Source: Nocardia cyriacigeorgica GUH-2 (GTDB lineage: Bacteria > Actinomycetota > Actinomycetes > Mycobacteriales > Mycobacteriaceae). From it: a stretch of 64,000 nt of DNA. The DNA lies in contig NC_016887.1 in assembly GCF_000284035.1 (NCBI RefSeq), forward strand, positions 682,001 through 746,000, read 5' to 3'. Of this stretch, positions 10,217 through 17,211 are shown piece by piece; within the stretch, counting starts at the first letter, position 1; each line of letters opens with the position of its first letter. A program made the position numbers and the translations under genes. Under the pieces are notes generated by a model, which saw only the letters and a program-made list of their open reading frames with translations, was not told the origin of the DNA and did not search any database.

Positions 10217-10239
10217 GGGTAACGATTGCCCTGGGTAAC
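10217..10239 (-). promoter_or_regulatory. GTTACCC direct repeat upstream of rpfA
   Basis: Read on the minus strand, two copies of GTTACCC are separated by 9 nt, about 360 bp before the rpfA start, with a third GTTACC at 10069-10074. MtrA, which regulates rpf genes in mycobacteria and Streptomyces, binds GTAAC-type repeats, but the spacing here is not canonical, so this is only a candidate site. Confidence 0.3.
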
Positions 10240-10248
10240 TAGTTGTAG

Positions 10249-10491
10249 TCACTTGGCTCGTCGCCCGGAGCGCAGGGTGAACACCAGCGCCAACACGAAT
10301 CCGATCGGCGTCAGCATCGCCAGTAGGTACAGCCACAGCCCCGGTTCGCCGTCGGTGAGGATGGGCGTGAGGAAAATGGCGACGATCGCCAGCAGGCCGA
10401 CCGTGAAGACACCGAGCGCGAGCTGGAGCAACCAGTCCCCGGAACGACGCGGCGGGCGACCCGATGGCGGCTGCGAGGGAGTGTTCGTCAC
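10249..10491 (-). CDS. Small membrane protein
   Basis: An 80-residue protein with a proline-rich basic N-terminus (MTNTPSQPPSGRPPRRSGDW) and two predicted membrane helices (about residues 21-43 and 50-72), ending in the basic RSGRRAK. It starts at GTG 10491 and is divergent from cspB. A small membrane gene also precedes cspB in M. tuberculosis (Rv0870c), but that protein is longer and I cannot confirm homology. Its function is unknown. Confidence 0.6.
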   Translation of the reverse strand: MTNTPSQPPSGRPPRRSGDWLLQLALGVFTVGLLAIVAIFLTPILTDGEPGLWLYLLAMLTPIGFVLALVFTLRSGRRAK

Positions 10492-10511
10492 CGCTGCACC
10501 GTAAAACTGAT

Positions 10512-10541
10512 GTGCTTACGCGGTCGGCACCGGGGTAGACT
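10512..10541 (+). promoter_or_regulatory. Candidate cspB promoter
   Basis: A TGCTTA (-35-like) and a TAGACT (-10-like, 10536-10541) are 18 bp apart, about 140 bp before the cspB start. This would leave a long, GC-structured leader as is common for cold-shock genes. It is supported only by these two hexamers. Confidence 0.3.
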
Positions 10542-10681
10542 CGACGGCAATGCGCGTCCTGCATACCTGTGGGGCGCGTTCTTTCGCACAAGGGCAAGAC
10601 CTGATCGCGGCACGGCCGCGCGGGTGCTTCGCATAGGGATCTGCCCGGGCCGCAAGGGTCCGGGTTTCGAATGATGAACGG

Positions 10682-11110
10682 GTGAGCGCAGTGCCGACCG
10701 GCAGGGTGAAGTGGTACGACGTCGAAAAGGGCTTCGGCTTCCTTTCCCAGGACGAGGGTGAGGACGTCTACGTCCGCTCTTCTGCGCTGCCCCAAGGCAT
10801 CGAGACCCTCAAGCCGGGCCAGCGCGTGGAGTTCGGGATGGCCGCGGGCCGTCGCGGACCGCAGGCGCTGAGCCTCAAGCTGCTCGAGGCGCCGCCGTCG
10901 GTGCGACAGGGCCAGGAGCGGGCCGGGCGCAAGGAGCCGGCCGCGCGCAGGCATACCCCCGACGAGCTGCACGGCATGGTCGAGGACATGATCACCTTGC
11001 TCGAGGCCAAGGTGCAGCCCGACCTGCGTAAGGGCCGGTACCCGGATCGCAAGACCGCACAGCGGATCTCCGAGGTCGTCCGGGCCGTGGCCCGCGAGCT
11101 CGATCACTGA
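10682..11110 (+). CDS. cspB: Cold-shock domain protein (CspB type)
   Basis: A 142-residue single-stranded nucleic-acid-binding protein, probably an RNA chaperone. The cold-shock domain occupies residues ~5-70 with RNP-1 as KGFGFLS and the second RNP motif as VYVRSSAL (the usual His is replaced by Arg, as in the mycobacterial protein). A helical C-terminal extension ([20 protein letters not shown] ... [11 protein letters not shown]) makes it about twice the length of a classical 70-residue Csp and is characteristic of the Rv0871 family. GTG 10682 is taken as start; GTG 10691 ([10 protein letters not shown]) is equally possible and closer to the mycobacterial start. A strong terminator follows. 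Confidence 0.9.
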   Translation: MSAVPTGRVKWYDVEKGFGFLSQDEGEDVYVRSSALPQGIETLKPGQRVEFGMAAGRRGPQALSLKLLEAPPSVRQGQERAGRKEPAARRHTPDELHGMVEDMITLLEAKVQPDLRKGRYPDRKTAQRISEVVRAVARELDH

Positions 11111-11131
11111 GCGTCGTCACCAGCTGACAAG

Positions 11132-11170
11132 AAAACGGTCGCGGGCATCGTGGATGCCCGCGACCGTTTT
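11132..11170. terminator. Bidirectional terminator
   Basis: An 18-bp perfect stem (AAAACGGTCGCGGGCATC and its complement) with a 3-nt GTG loop lies between convergent cspB and the DUF2771 gene. It ends in TTTT on either strand, an ideal two-way intrinsic terminator. Confidence 0.9.
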
Positions 11171-11183
11171 GCTGTGACGAGAT

Positions 11184-11693
11184 CTACTCGGCGGTCCTGA
11201 TCGACCACGCCGCGTGCGGCACGTAGAACTCCGCGCCGGTTTCGTCGCGCGCCAGGATCGGCAACTGCATCTCCACGCCGACCAGCCGCAGATCCGGCTC
11301 CGGCTGCGACTCGACGGTGATCGCGCGCACTCCGTCCGGGAATTCGGTGTGCCTGCGCACCTGCGCGATCTCCTCACCCGACGGCAGCGCGTACACCTGC
11401 TGGATCAGCCAGGGGGCGTCGGCGATCTCGCTGGGCAGCGACAGTTGCAGCGGATAGCCGGGCGGCACCTCGAGGCTGACGGTCTCGCCGTAGCGGCAGT
11501 CCTCCATCCGCACCGTGCAGTACATGAACGGAGCCACGGTGACCGTGCGGCCGTGCGCGTAGGCGGTGATCTCCGGATCGTGCTCGTCGGCGTTGCGGAC
11601 CAGCACCGTCAGCACGCCGACGAAGGCGGTCGAGAGCACGAGTACACCTGCGGTGAACAGCGCGACGATGGTGCGGGCGTTGGGTTTGCTCAC
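11184..11693 (-). CDS. DUF2771-family exported/anchored protein (Rv0875c-like)
   Basis: A 169-residue protein with an uncleaved signal anchor (about residues 8-32, IVALFTAGVLVLSTAFVGVL) and an extracytoplasmic domain carrying two Cys (FMYCTVRMEDC) likely to form a disulfide. It matches the DUF2771 proteins found directly downstream of the MFS gene in mycobacteria (Rv0875c/Rv0876c). The GTG start at 11693 overlaps the TGA of the upstream MFS gene by 4 nt, so the pair is translationally coupled and probably acts together at the membrane. Its biochemical role is unknown. Confidence 0.8.
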   Translation of the reverse strand: MSKPNARTIVALFTAGVLVLSTAFVGVLTVLVRNADEHDPEITAYAHGRTVTVAPFMYCTVRMEDCRYGETVSLEVPPGYPLQLSLPSEIADAPWLIQQVYALPSGEEIAQVRRHTEFPDGVRAITVESQPEPDLRLVGVEMQLPILARDETGAEFYVPHAAWSIRTAE

Positions 11694-13522
11694 CGGATGG
11701 GGTCTCCTCGTTCGATGTCGGCGGTGCGGCCGCGGCGGCGGGCGGCGACCGGGGTGTCGGCGGTGCTGTGGTGCGGGACCACCTGCTCGGCGTGCTGGGG
11801 CCGGTTGCCGCCCAAGCCGGGCAGCAGCGAATGGCCGCGATAACTCACCACAGTCTGGACCAGGCCGGCCACCAAGATCACCGACACCACCGCGAAACCC
11901 TTCCAGTAGTCGGTCGGCAGCAGCACACCGGCCGCGCCGCCGGCTACCCAGCTGAGCTGGAGCACGGTCTCCGAGCGCCCGAACCCGGACGCGATCGACT
12001 CCGGCGGCAGATCGTCCTGGATCGCGGCGTCCAGCGACACCTTGGCCAGCGCGCTGGCGCAGGCCGCGACCAGTGCCGCTAGTGCCGCGCCCAGCAGGTT
12101 GTCGGCGAAGATCGCGAACAATGCGACCACCGCGCAGGCGGCCGTGCAGTTGACCACGATCAGCGAGGGCCGGCCCAGTTTGATCCGCGCACCGCTGGCA
12201 TTACCGGCGAAGTTGCCGATCGCCGCGGCCGCGCCCACCACGCCCAGCATGGCCGCCTGCTGCACCGGACGGTGTTCGGTGGCCTTCGCGACGAACGCCA
12301 CATAGAAGGTGAGGAAGCCGGTGAGTACGCGGATGCTGCTGTTACCCCACAGCCCGGTCACCACCGCGCGGCCCAGCGGCTGACGTCGTTTACCGGCGGG
12401 TACCGCGGACTTCTTGCCCGACGGGATGACCTCGGTCTCGGGGTCGTCGCCGTGATAGCTCAGCGTGGCAGGCACCTCGCCCTCGGTGATCTCCACCCAG
12501 CGCGGGATCCGCAGGCTCAGATAGGTACCGGCACAGGCGATGCCGACCGCGAGCACCAGCGCGCCCGTCGAACCGAAGGCGGCGGCCGCCAGCGCGGCGA
12601 TCGCGCCCGCGCCCATCGTGCCGCCGACCAGGCCGAACACCGTCAGCCGGGAATTGGTGCGCACCAGGTCGATTCCCGGTGGTAGGACGCGTGGCGTCAC
12701 CGCGCTCTTGAGCACGGCGAAGGATTTGCTCAGCACCATCATGCACAGCGCCAGCGGATACAACGCCCAGGTGTCGAAGTCGACGACGAGCACCACCGCC
12801 AGCACCGCGCGCACCGCGAACGACGAGGCCAGCGCGAGTCTGCGGCCGCGCTGCAACCGGTCCAGCGCGGGCCCGATCAGCGGTGCGATCACCGCGAACG
12901 GGGCGATGGTGATCAGCAGATACAGCGCCACCTTGGTCTTGCTCTCGGCGGTGGCGCTGGCGAAGAACAAGGTATTGGCCAGCGCGACGGCGATCGCGGC
13001 GTCGAGAGCGAAGTTCGTCATCGTCGCGTAGGTCAGCGCGGTCAGGCCGGATTTGTCGGCGCCGTCGGCCTTGGCCGCGCGCTGGAAGGTGGCGAAACCC
13101 TTCTCGGTCAACTCCCGGCCGCGCAGCGCGGCGACCCGGGTGACGGTGAGCTTGCGCGGGACGCGACGGTCGTCGACGCGGCTCTCGGTGCTGTCGGCCT
13201 TCTCGCGCCGGTCGTCGACCCGGCGCGGCGGTTCCTCCTTGCGCATCGACCGCGTGAAGCGCCCACCCGAACTCCGGCCGGGCTCGTGCTCGACCTCCGT
13301 CAGCGGACGGGTCGGCGGCGGGGCGGTGCCGGGATGGTCCGGCGGCAGCGGCGGCAGCGGACGACGTCGCCGCGGCGCATTCGGTGGCGGATACCGGTCG
13401 AACCCGGGATGCCGCTCATACGGTGGATACTCTTCGCCGTCCCACCGACCGCGCGCGGGACCGGGGGGATCGCTGGGAGTATTGGCATCGCCCCGGAAGC
13501 CGGGGGGTTCCTGCTTCTTCAA
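11690..13522 (-). CDS. MFS-type transporter with long basic N-terminus (Rv0876c-like)
   Basis: A 610-residue multi-helix membrane protein corresponding to Rv0876c. Residues 1-120 are hydrophilic, rich in Pro/Arg/Asp and presumably disordered in the cytoplasm; the membrane region starts near ALTYATMTNFALDAAIAVAL and contains around 12 helices with MFS-like loops (GPALDRLQRGRRLAL). The substrate is unknown. The first usable start is TTG 13522, only 17 nt after the tnpB stop, with a GGGAGG 6 nt upstream that belongs to the end of the tnpB element. The original start is probably GTG 14813, on the other side of the insertion. It is coupled to DUF2771 by a 4-nt overlap. Confidence 0.82.
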   Translation of the reverse strand: MKKQEPPGFRGDANTPSDPPGPARGRWDGEEYPPYERHPGFDRYPPPNAPRRRRPLPPLPPDHPGTAPPPTRPLTEVEHEPGRSSGGRFTRSMRKEEPPRRVDDRREKADSTESRVDDRRVPRKLTVTRVAALRGRELTEKGFATFQRAAKADGADKSGLTALTYATMTNFALDAAIAVALANTLFFASATAESKTKVALYLLITIAPFAVIAPLIGPALDRLQRGRRLALASSFAVRAVLAVVLVVDFDTWALYPLALCMMVLSKSFAVLKSAVTPRVLPPGIDLVRTNSRLTVFGLVGGTMGAGAIAALAAAAFGSTGALVLAVGIACAGTYLSLRIPRWVEITEGEVPATLSYHGDDPETEVIPSGKKSAVPAGKRRQPLGRAVVTGLWGNSSIRVLTGFLTFYVAFVAKATEHRPVQQAAMLGVVGAAAAIGNFAGNASGARIKLGRPSLIVVNCTAACAVVALFAIFADNLLGAALAALVAACASALAKVSLDAAIQDDLPPESIASGFGRSETVLQLSWVAGGAAGVLLPTDYWKGFAVVSVILVAGLVQTVVSYRGHSLLPGLGGNRPQHAEQVVPHHSTADTPVAARRRGRTADIERGDPIR

Positions 13523-13660
13523 CGGTTGCCTCCCAGCTCTAAGAGCGGGGTGGACTCACACCATCTCCACAGGCTGCGACGGCCAGCCCGGCCGCCAGAA
13601 TATTCTTCGCCGCATTGACGTCGCGGTCGTGCGAGGTGCCACAGGCGCACGTCCACTCTC
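13523..13660 (-). ncRNA. Predicted omegaRNA scaffold at the tnpB 3' end
   Basis: In IS605-type elements the guide RNA overlaps the 3' end of tnpB and ends at the right end, with the guide taken from flanking DNA. Here the last part of tnpB, the hairpin at 13532-13550 and GAGGCAACC would form the scaffold, and the guide would be the first bases of the MFS gene. The 5' boundary is a guess; the call rests on family knowledge plus the visible hairpin. Confidence 0.4.
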
Positions 13661-14681
13661 TCACATCGAGCGGGAGCTTCTCGATGATCGCTCCACACGC
13701 CGAGCATCTCTTGCTCGACGGATACCAGCGATCGATCGCTATCACCTGTCGGCCGTACCAGGCTGCCTTGTACTCCAGTTGCCGCCTCAGCTCCGACCAG
13801 CTCGCGTCGACGATCGCACGCGCAAGGGTGCGGTTGCGCATCATGTTGCGTACCGGCAAATCCTCGATGATGATCACTTGGTTTTCGTTGATCAGCCTCG
13901 TGGACAGTTTGTGCAGGTGATCCCGCCTGCGGTCGGCGATACGGCCGTGGACTTTCGCCACCGCGGCGCGGGCTTTCGCCCGGTTCTTCGATCCTTTGTG
14001 CTTTCGGGCCAACCTGCGTTGCGCAGATGCGAGCCGCCGCCGGTCTCGTTGCTCGTGACGGGGATTGACAACCTTCTCGCCCGTCGAGAGCGTGACGAGT
14101 GATTCGATGCCGACGTCGATCCCGACGGTTCCGGACACCTTGGGTAGTTCGTCGATCGCGGTCTCGACAAGCACGGAGATGTAGTACTGGCCCCGAGCGT
14201 TCAGGGACACAGTCACCTGGGACGGCACCGCGGACTTCGGCAGAGGACGTGACCAGCGGATGTCCAGCGGCTGATCCTGCTTCGCGAGTGTGATCCTGCC
14301 GCCACGAAAGGTGAAACAGTTTCGGAAGTAGGTTGCCGAGTCGAGCGTCCGGCCCTTCCGCTTGAAGGCCGGGTACTTCGCGCGCTTGGCCCAGAAATTC
14401 ACGAATGCGGCGTGCAGATTCCGCAGCGCTGCTTGCAGAGGACCCTTCGACGGAGCCCGCAACCACTCCGTTTCGGGGTTTCGTTTCCAAGCCGTGAGCA
14501 TCTTGTCGGTCTCGGCGTGTGTCAACCGCCGCTGCTCCTGCTTCCACGCCCGGGAACGTTCGGCGAGCGCCCGGTTGTAGACGTAGCGGGTGCACCCGAA
14601 TGTCTTCGCGAGTTGATCGATCTGCTCGGGGGTTGGGTAGAAGCGATAGCGGTATGCACGCTTCACCAGCTTGTCCCCCAT
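13539..14681 (-). CDS. tnpB: TnpB RNA-guided nuclease (IS605 OrfB family)
   Basis: A 380-residue TnpB, the RNA-guided DNA endonuclease related to Cas12. All catalytic positions are intact: RuvC-I Asp189 in GIDVGIESL, RuvC-II Glu273 in IIIEDLPVRN, RuvC-III Asp354 in HDRDVNAAKN. The zinc ribbon is complete (C326-x2-C329 and C345-x-C347). The N-terminal OrfB helix-turn-helix region (YRFYPTPEQIDQLAKTFGCT) is present, and the length is standard. ATG 14681 is used because MGDKLVKRAYRYRFYP is the usual TnpB start; an in-frame start at 14714 exists. No tnpA transposase is nearby, so movement would need a partner in trans. It probably cleaves empty donor sites guided by its omegaRNA, favouring retention. 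Confidence 0.93.
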   Translation of the reverse strand: MGDKLVKRAYRYRFYPTPEQIDQLAKTFGCTRYVYNRALAERSRAWKQEQRRLTHAETDKMLTAWKRNPETEWLRAPSKGPLQAALRNLHAAFVNFWAKRAKYPAFKRKGRTLDSATYFRNCFTFRGGRITLAKQDQPLDIRWSRPLPKSAVPSQVTVSLNARGQYYISVLVETAIDELPKVSGTVGIDVGIESLVTLSTGEKVVNPRHEQRDRRRLASAQRRLARKHKGSKNRAKARAAVAKVHGRIADRRRDHLHKLSTRLINENQVIIIEDLPVRNMMRNRTLARAIVDASWSELRRQLEYKAAWYGRQVIAIDRWYPSSKRCSACGAIIEKLPLDVREWTCACGTSHDRDVNAAKNILAAGLAVAACGDGVSPPRS

Positions 14682-14852
14682 ACCTAATAGGGTAGCGCGA
14701 GGTTCTCTCGTCATAGGTCGATCGCGCTATCCCCGGGCAGGAGGCCAGAGCCTGCGCGTTACGCGGCTGGGTCACAACGTCAATTCTGGCGCACAACCGC
14801 GGGTGGGGCTCACGCACTCTCCGGCGAATCCGCCGAAAGTGACGTGGTTCGC

Positions 14853-15638
14853 CTAGGGGGCGGGGACGAAACGGACCTCGAACATGGTGGGCCAGTACTT
14901 GCCGGTGAGCAGGAAGCGGTCGGTGCCGGGGATCTGGGCGATGCCGTTGAGGACGTCGGTGCCCGCGCGTTCGCCAGGGCTGAGCAGGCCGGAGGCGTCG
15001 ATGACGGCCAGGACCTGCCCCGTCTCGGGGTCGATGCGCAGAATCTCGTCGGTGGGCCAGGTGTTGGCGTAGACAGAGCCGTCGGCGGCGCATTCCAGCT
15101 CGTTCAGCCGGGCCGACGGGCGGCCTTGCAGCTCGACCGAGCCGGTCGGGGCGAAGGTGACCGGGTCGCGGAACGTCAGCGTGGCCGAGCCGTCGCTCAT
15201 CACCAGCTGCCCGTCGCGGGTGCACAGCCCCCAGCCTTCGCCCTCGTAGGAGACCTGTCTGCGTTCGGCCAGCGTCTCCGGGTCGCGGGCGAAGGCGATG
15301 CCGTCCTTCCAGGTGAGCTGCCACAGCGTGTCACCCGCGACGGCGATTCCCTCACCGAACAGCGGTGGTGGAAGTTCCGCGGTGGCGAGTTCGGCGCCGG
15401 TGGCGCGGTCGACGGCCCGCACGCCCGAATCGCCCGACATCCCGGTGCTCTCGTAGAGCACCCCGTCGGTGATCTGCAAGCCCTGGGTGAAGGCGCGCCG
15501 GTCGTGCGGTGCCGTGCCGACGACCTCGACGACCAGGTGCGGCGCGCTGTCGGCCGGGTCGTCGGCCCGCGCGCAACCGGTCGCGGTGAGCAGGCAGAGC
15601 AGGGCTGCGACGGCCAGCGAACGCCGATCGGTCTCCAT
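14853..15638 (-). CDS. Glutaminyl-peptide cyclotransferase-like lipoprotein
   Basis: A 261-residue exported protein of the plant/bacterial-type glutamine cyclotransferase family, a five-bladed beta-propeller that converts N-terminal Gln to pyroglutamate. The N-terminus is a lipoprotein signal (LLCLLTATGCARADD; Cys at 22). Recognisable family segments include RAFTQGLQITDGVLYESTG, FGEGIAVAGDTLWQLTWKDG, ARLNELECAADGSVYANTW and DVLNGIAQIPGTDRFLLTGK with the final TGKYWP motif. The start is ATG 15638. Its start codon is only 17 bp from that of the divergent DUF3027 gene. Downstream, the tnpB element separates it from the MFS gene. Confidence 0.88.
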   Translation of the reverse strand: METDRRSLAVAALLCLLTATGCARADDPADSAPHLVVEVVGTAPHDRRAFTQGLQITDGVLYESTGMSGDSGVRAVDRATGAELATAELPPPLFGEGIAVAGDTLWQLTWKDGIAFARDPETLAERRQVSYEGEGWGLCTRDGQLVMSDGSATLTFRDPVTFAPTGSVELQGRPSARLNELECAADGSVYANTWPTDEILRIDPETGQVLAVIDASGLLSPGERAGTDVLNGIAQIPGTDRFLLTGKYWPTMFEVRFVPAP

Positions 15639-15655
15639 ACGGCAAAATGTAGGCC

Positions 15656-17164
15656 GTGAGCGCAGTTTCTGTTTCGGACTCCGGCGTGCGGCCCGTGCTG
15701 GCCGACGCCGTCGAGCTTGCCCGTCGTGCGCTCCTCGAGCTGGAGCCATCCGGGGTCGGTGCGCATCTTGGTGTGTCCGCCGAGGACGACAACGCGGCAA
15801 CCCACCGTTTCGAGGCCACCCTGACCGGCTATCGCGGCTGGCAGTGGGCCGTCGTGGTGGCGGCCCCGCCCGGTGCGGACCATCCGACGGTCAGCGAGTC
15901 GGCCCTGCTGCCCGGCCCCGACGCCCTGATCGCGCCCGAATTCGTGCCGTGGGATCAGCGCGTGCGCCCCGGCGACCTGGCCCCCGGCGACCTGCTGGCC
16001 CCGCCGCCCGACGACCCGCGCCTGGCCCCCGGCTACACCGCCACCGGCGATCCCGAGATCGACGACGTGGCGTACCAGGTGGGCCTGGGCCGCTCCCAGG
16101 TGCTCAGCCTCGAAGGCCGCGAGGAGGCCGCCCAGCGCTGGTACACCGAGTTCGGCCCCGACACCGAGATGGCCAAGGCCGCCCCCGGCACCTGCGGCAC
16201 CTGCGGTTTCTACCTCCCCCTGGCCGGCGCCCTGCGCGCAGCCTTCGGTGTCTGCGGTAACGCGATGGGCGCCGACGGCCACGTCGTGCACACCGAATAC
16301 GGCTGCGGCGCGCATTCCGACGTCACCGTGCCGACCGGCGCGGGTTCGCCACTGTACGAGGCCTACGACGATGCGGCGGTGGATCTGGTTCCGACCGAAT
16401 CGCTGCGCGGCGCGGGCAGCGATGCGGGCGCCGGAGAGACGGCGTCGGCTGAGAGCGCTTCCCGATCCGCTGGTGCGGACGGCAGCGTGGACGGGCCGGC
16501 CGATGCCTCTGCGAGCAACGGGGTTGCCGAGGCGAGCGGCGTCACCGACGAACCCGGCCAGAAGCAACCTGCCGATTCCGCAACGGACCGACCCGCTCAG
16601 GTCGCCGAAGCCACTCCCGCAGCCGGCGCCCGCGAGGCGGACACCGCTGAGCGCGTCGAGTCGGCCGAAACCGCTGCGGCTGATGCCGGCGCGCCTGTCG
16701 GCGTCGAGGTTTCTGATGCCGCCCAGACGGCCATTGCCGCCGAGCCCGCTGATGCTTCCGGCGTGACTTCAGCTGCCGAGGCTGCCGAAGGCGCACCCGA
16801 GTCGGACACCGCCCGGCCCGCTGACGCCACTGGTGGCACTACAGCTGTCGAGTCTGCAGAGCCCGCTGATGATGAGGCCGCGGTGGCCGAGCGCGCAGAT
16901 GCTTCCAGCGGTGCTGCTGACCAGCACGCCGACGCGATGAACACCGTCGAGCCCGCCGACTCGGTCCGCGACCGGTCTGCTGACGCGGCGGAAGCGAGCA
17001 GCGACGAGGCAGCTTCGAATGTCTCGCGGGCGGAGCAGTCCGGCGCTTCGGTCCCGGAATCCGGATCCTCCAATGGCACCGGGGAATCCAGGGAAACCGC
17101 TGAGCCCGGCGATCTTCCGGCGACGGATGCCCAGTCGGAGTCCGGGTCATCGGCGCTGAGCTGA
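15656..17164 (+). CDS. DUF3027 protein with long acidic tail (Rv0877-like)
   Basis: A 502-residue protein. Residues ~10-250 form the conserved DUF3027 domain with a probable zinc site: C180-x2-C183, C200 and C217-x2-H220 in the GTCGTCGFYLP ... YGCGAHSDV region. Residues ~250-502 are a low-complexity tail of Ala, Glu, Asp, Ser and Thr with no cysteine or hydrophobic core, certainly disordered. M. tuberculosis Rv0877 is only about 260 residues, so the tail is an addition. The start is GTG 15656. The TGA at 17162-17164 overlaps the upstream end of the next open frame, suggesting an operon with the HSP90-like gene. Its molecular function is unknown. Confidence 0.85.
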   Translation: MSAVSVSDSGVRPVLADAVELARRALLELEPSGVGAHLGVSAEDDNAATHRFEATLTGYRGWQWAVVVAAPPGADHPTVSESALLPGPDALIAPEFVPWDQRVRPGDLAPGDLLAPPPDDPRLAPGYTATGDPEIDDVAYQVGLGRSQVLSLEGREEAAQRWYTEFGPDTEMAKAAPGTCGTCGFYLPLAGALRAAFGVCGNAMGADGHVVHTEYGCGAHSDVTVPTGAGSPLYEAYDDAAVDLVPTESLRGAGSDAGAGETASAESASRSAGADGSVDGPADASASNGVAEASGVTDEPGQKQPADSATDRPAQVAEATPAAGAREADTAERVESAETAAADAGAPVGVEVSDAAQTAIAAEPADASGVTSAAEAAEGAPESDTARPADATGGTTAVESAEPADDEAAVAERADASSGAADQHADAMNTVEPADSVRDRSADAAEASSDEAASNVSRAEQSGASVPESGSSNGTGESRETAEPGDLPATDAQSESGSSALS

Positions 17165-17211
17165 ACGCGGCGGGGGACGATCCGTTCGGTACGGCGTCCC
17201 TGCGTGCCGGT

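Larger units (their letters stand above)
13523..14778 (-). mobile_element. tnpB-only IS200/IS605 (IS1341-type) element
   Basis: The element contains one intact tnpB and no tnpA. The left boundary is inferred from TTGAC (plus-strand complement at 14779-14783), the kind of pentanucleotide used as target and TAM by IS605-type elements. The right end is inferred from an imperfect hairpin overlapping the tnpB stop (13532-13550) followed by GAGGCAACC, the layout typical of IS605 right ends. An 8-bp inverted repeat (TAGCGCGA/TCGCGCTA, 14693-14700 and 14722-14729) lies near the left end. There is no target duplication, as expected for this family. Boundaries are estimates, accurate to a few bases at best. 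Confidence 0.55.

Noticed and set aside
14681..14850. Search for a tnpA transposase beside tnpB
   Set aside because: Only 170 bp remain before the next gene and no Y1 transposase frame exists on either strand, so the element is tnpB-only.
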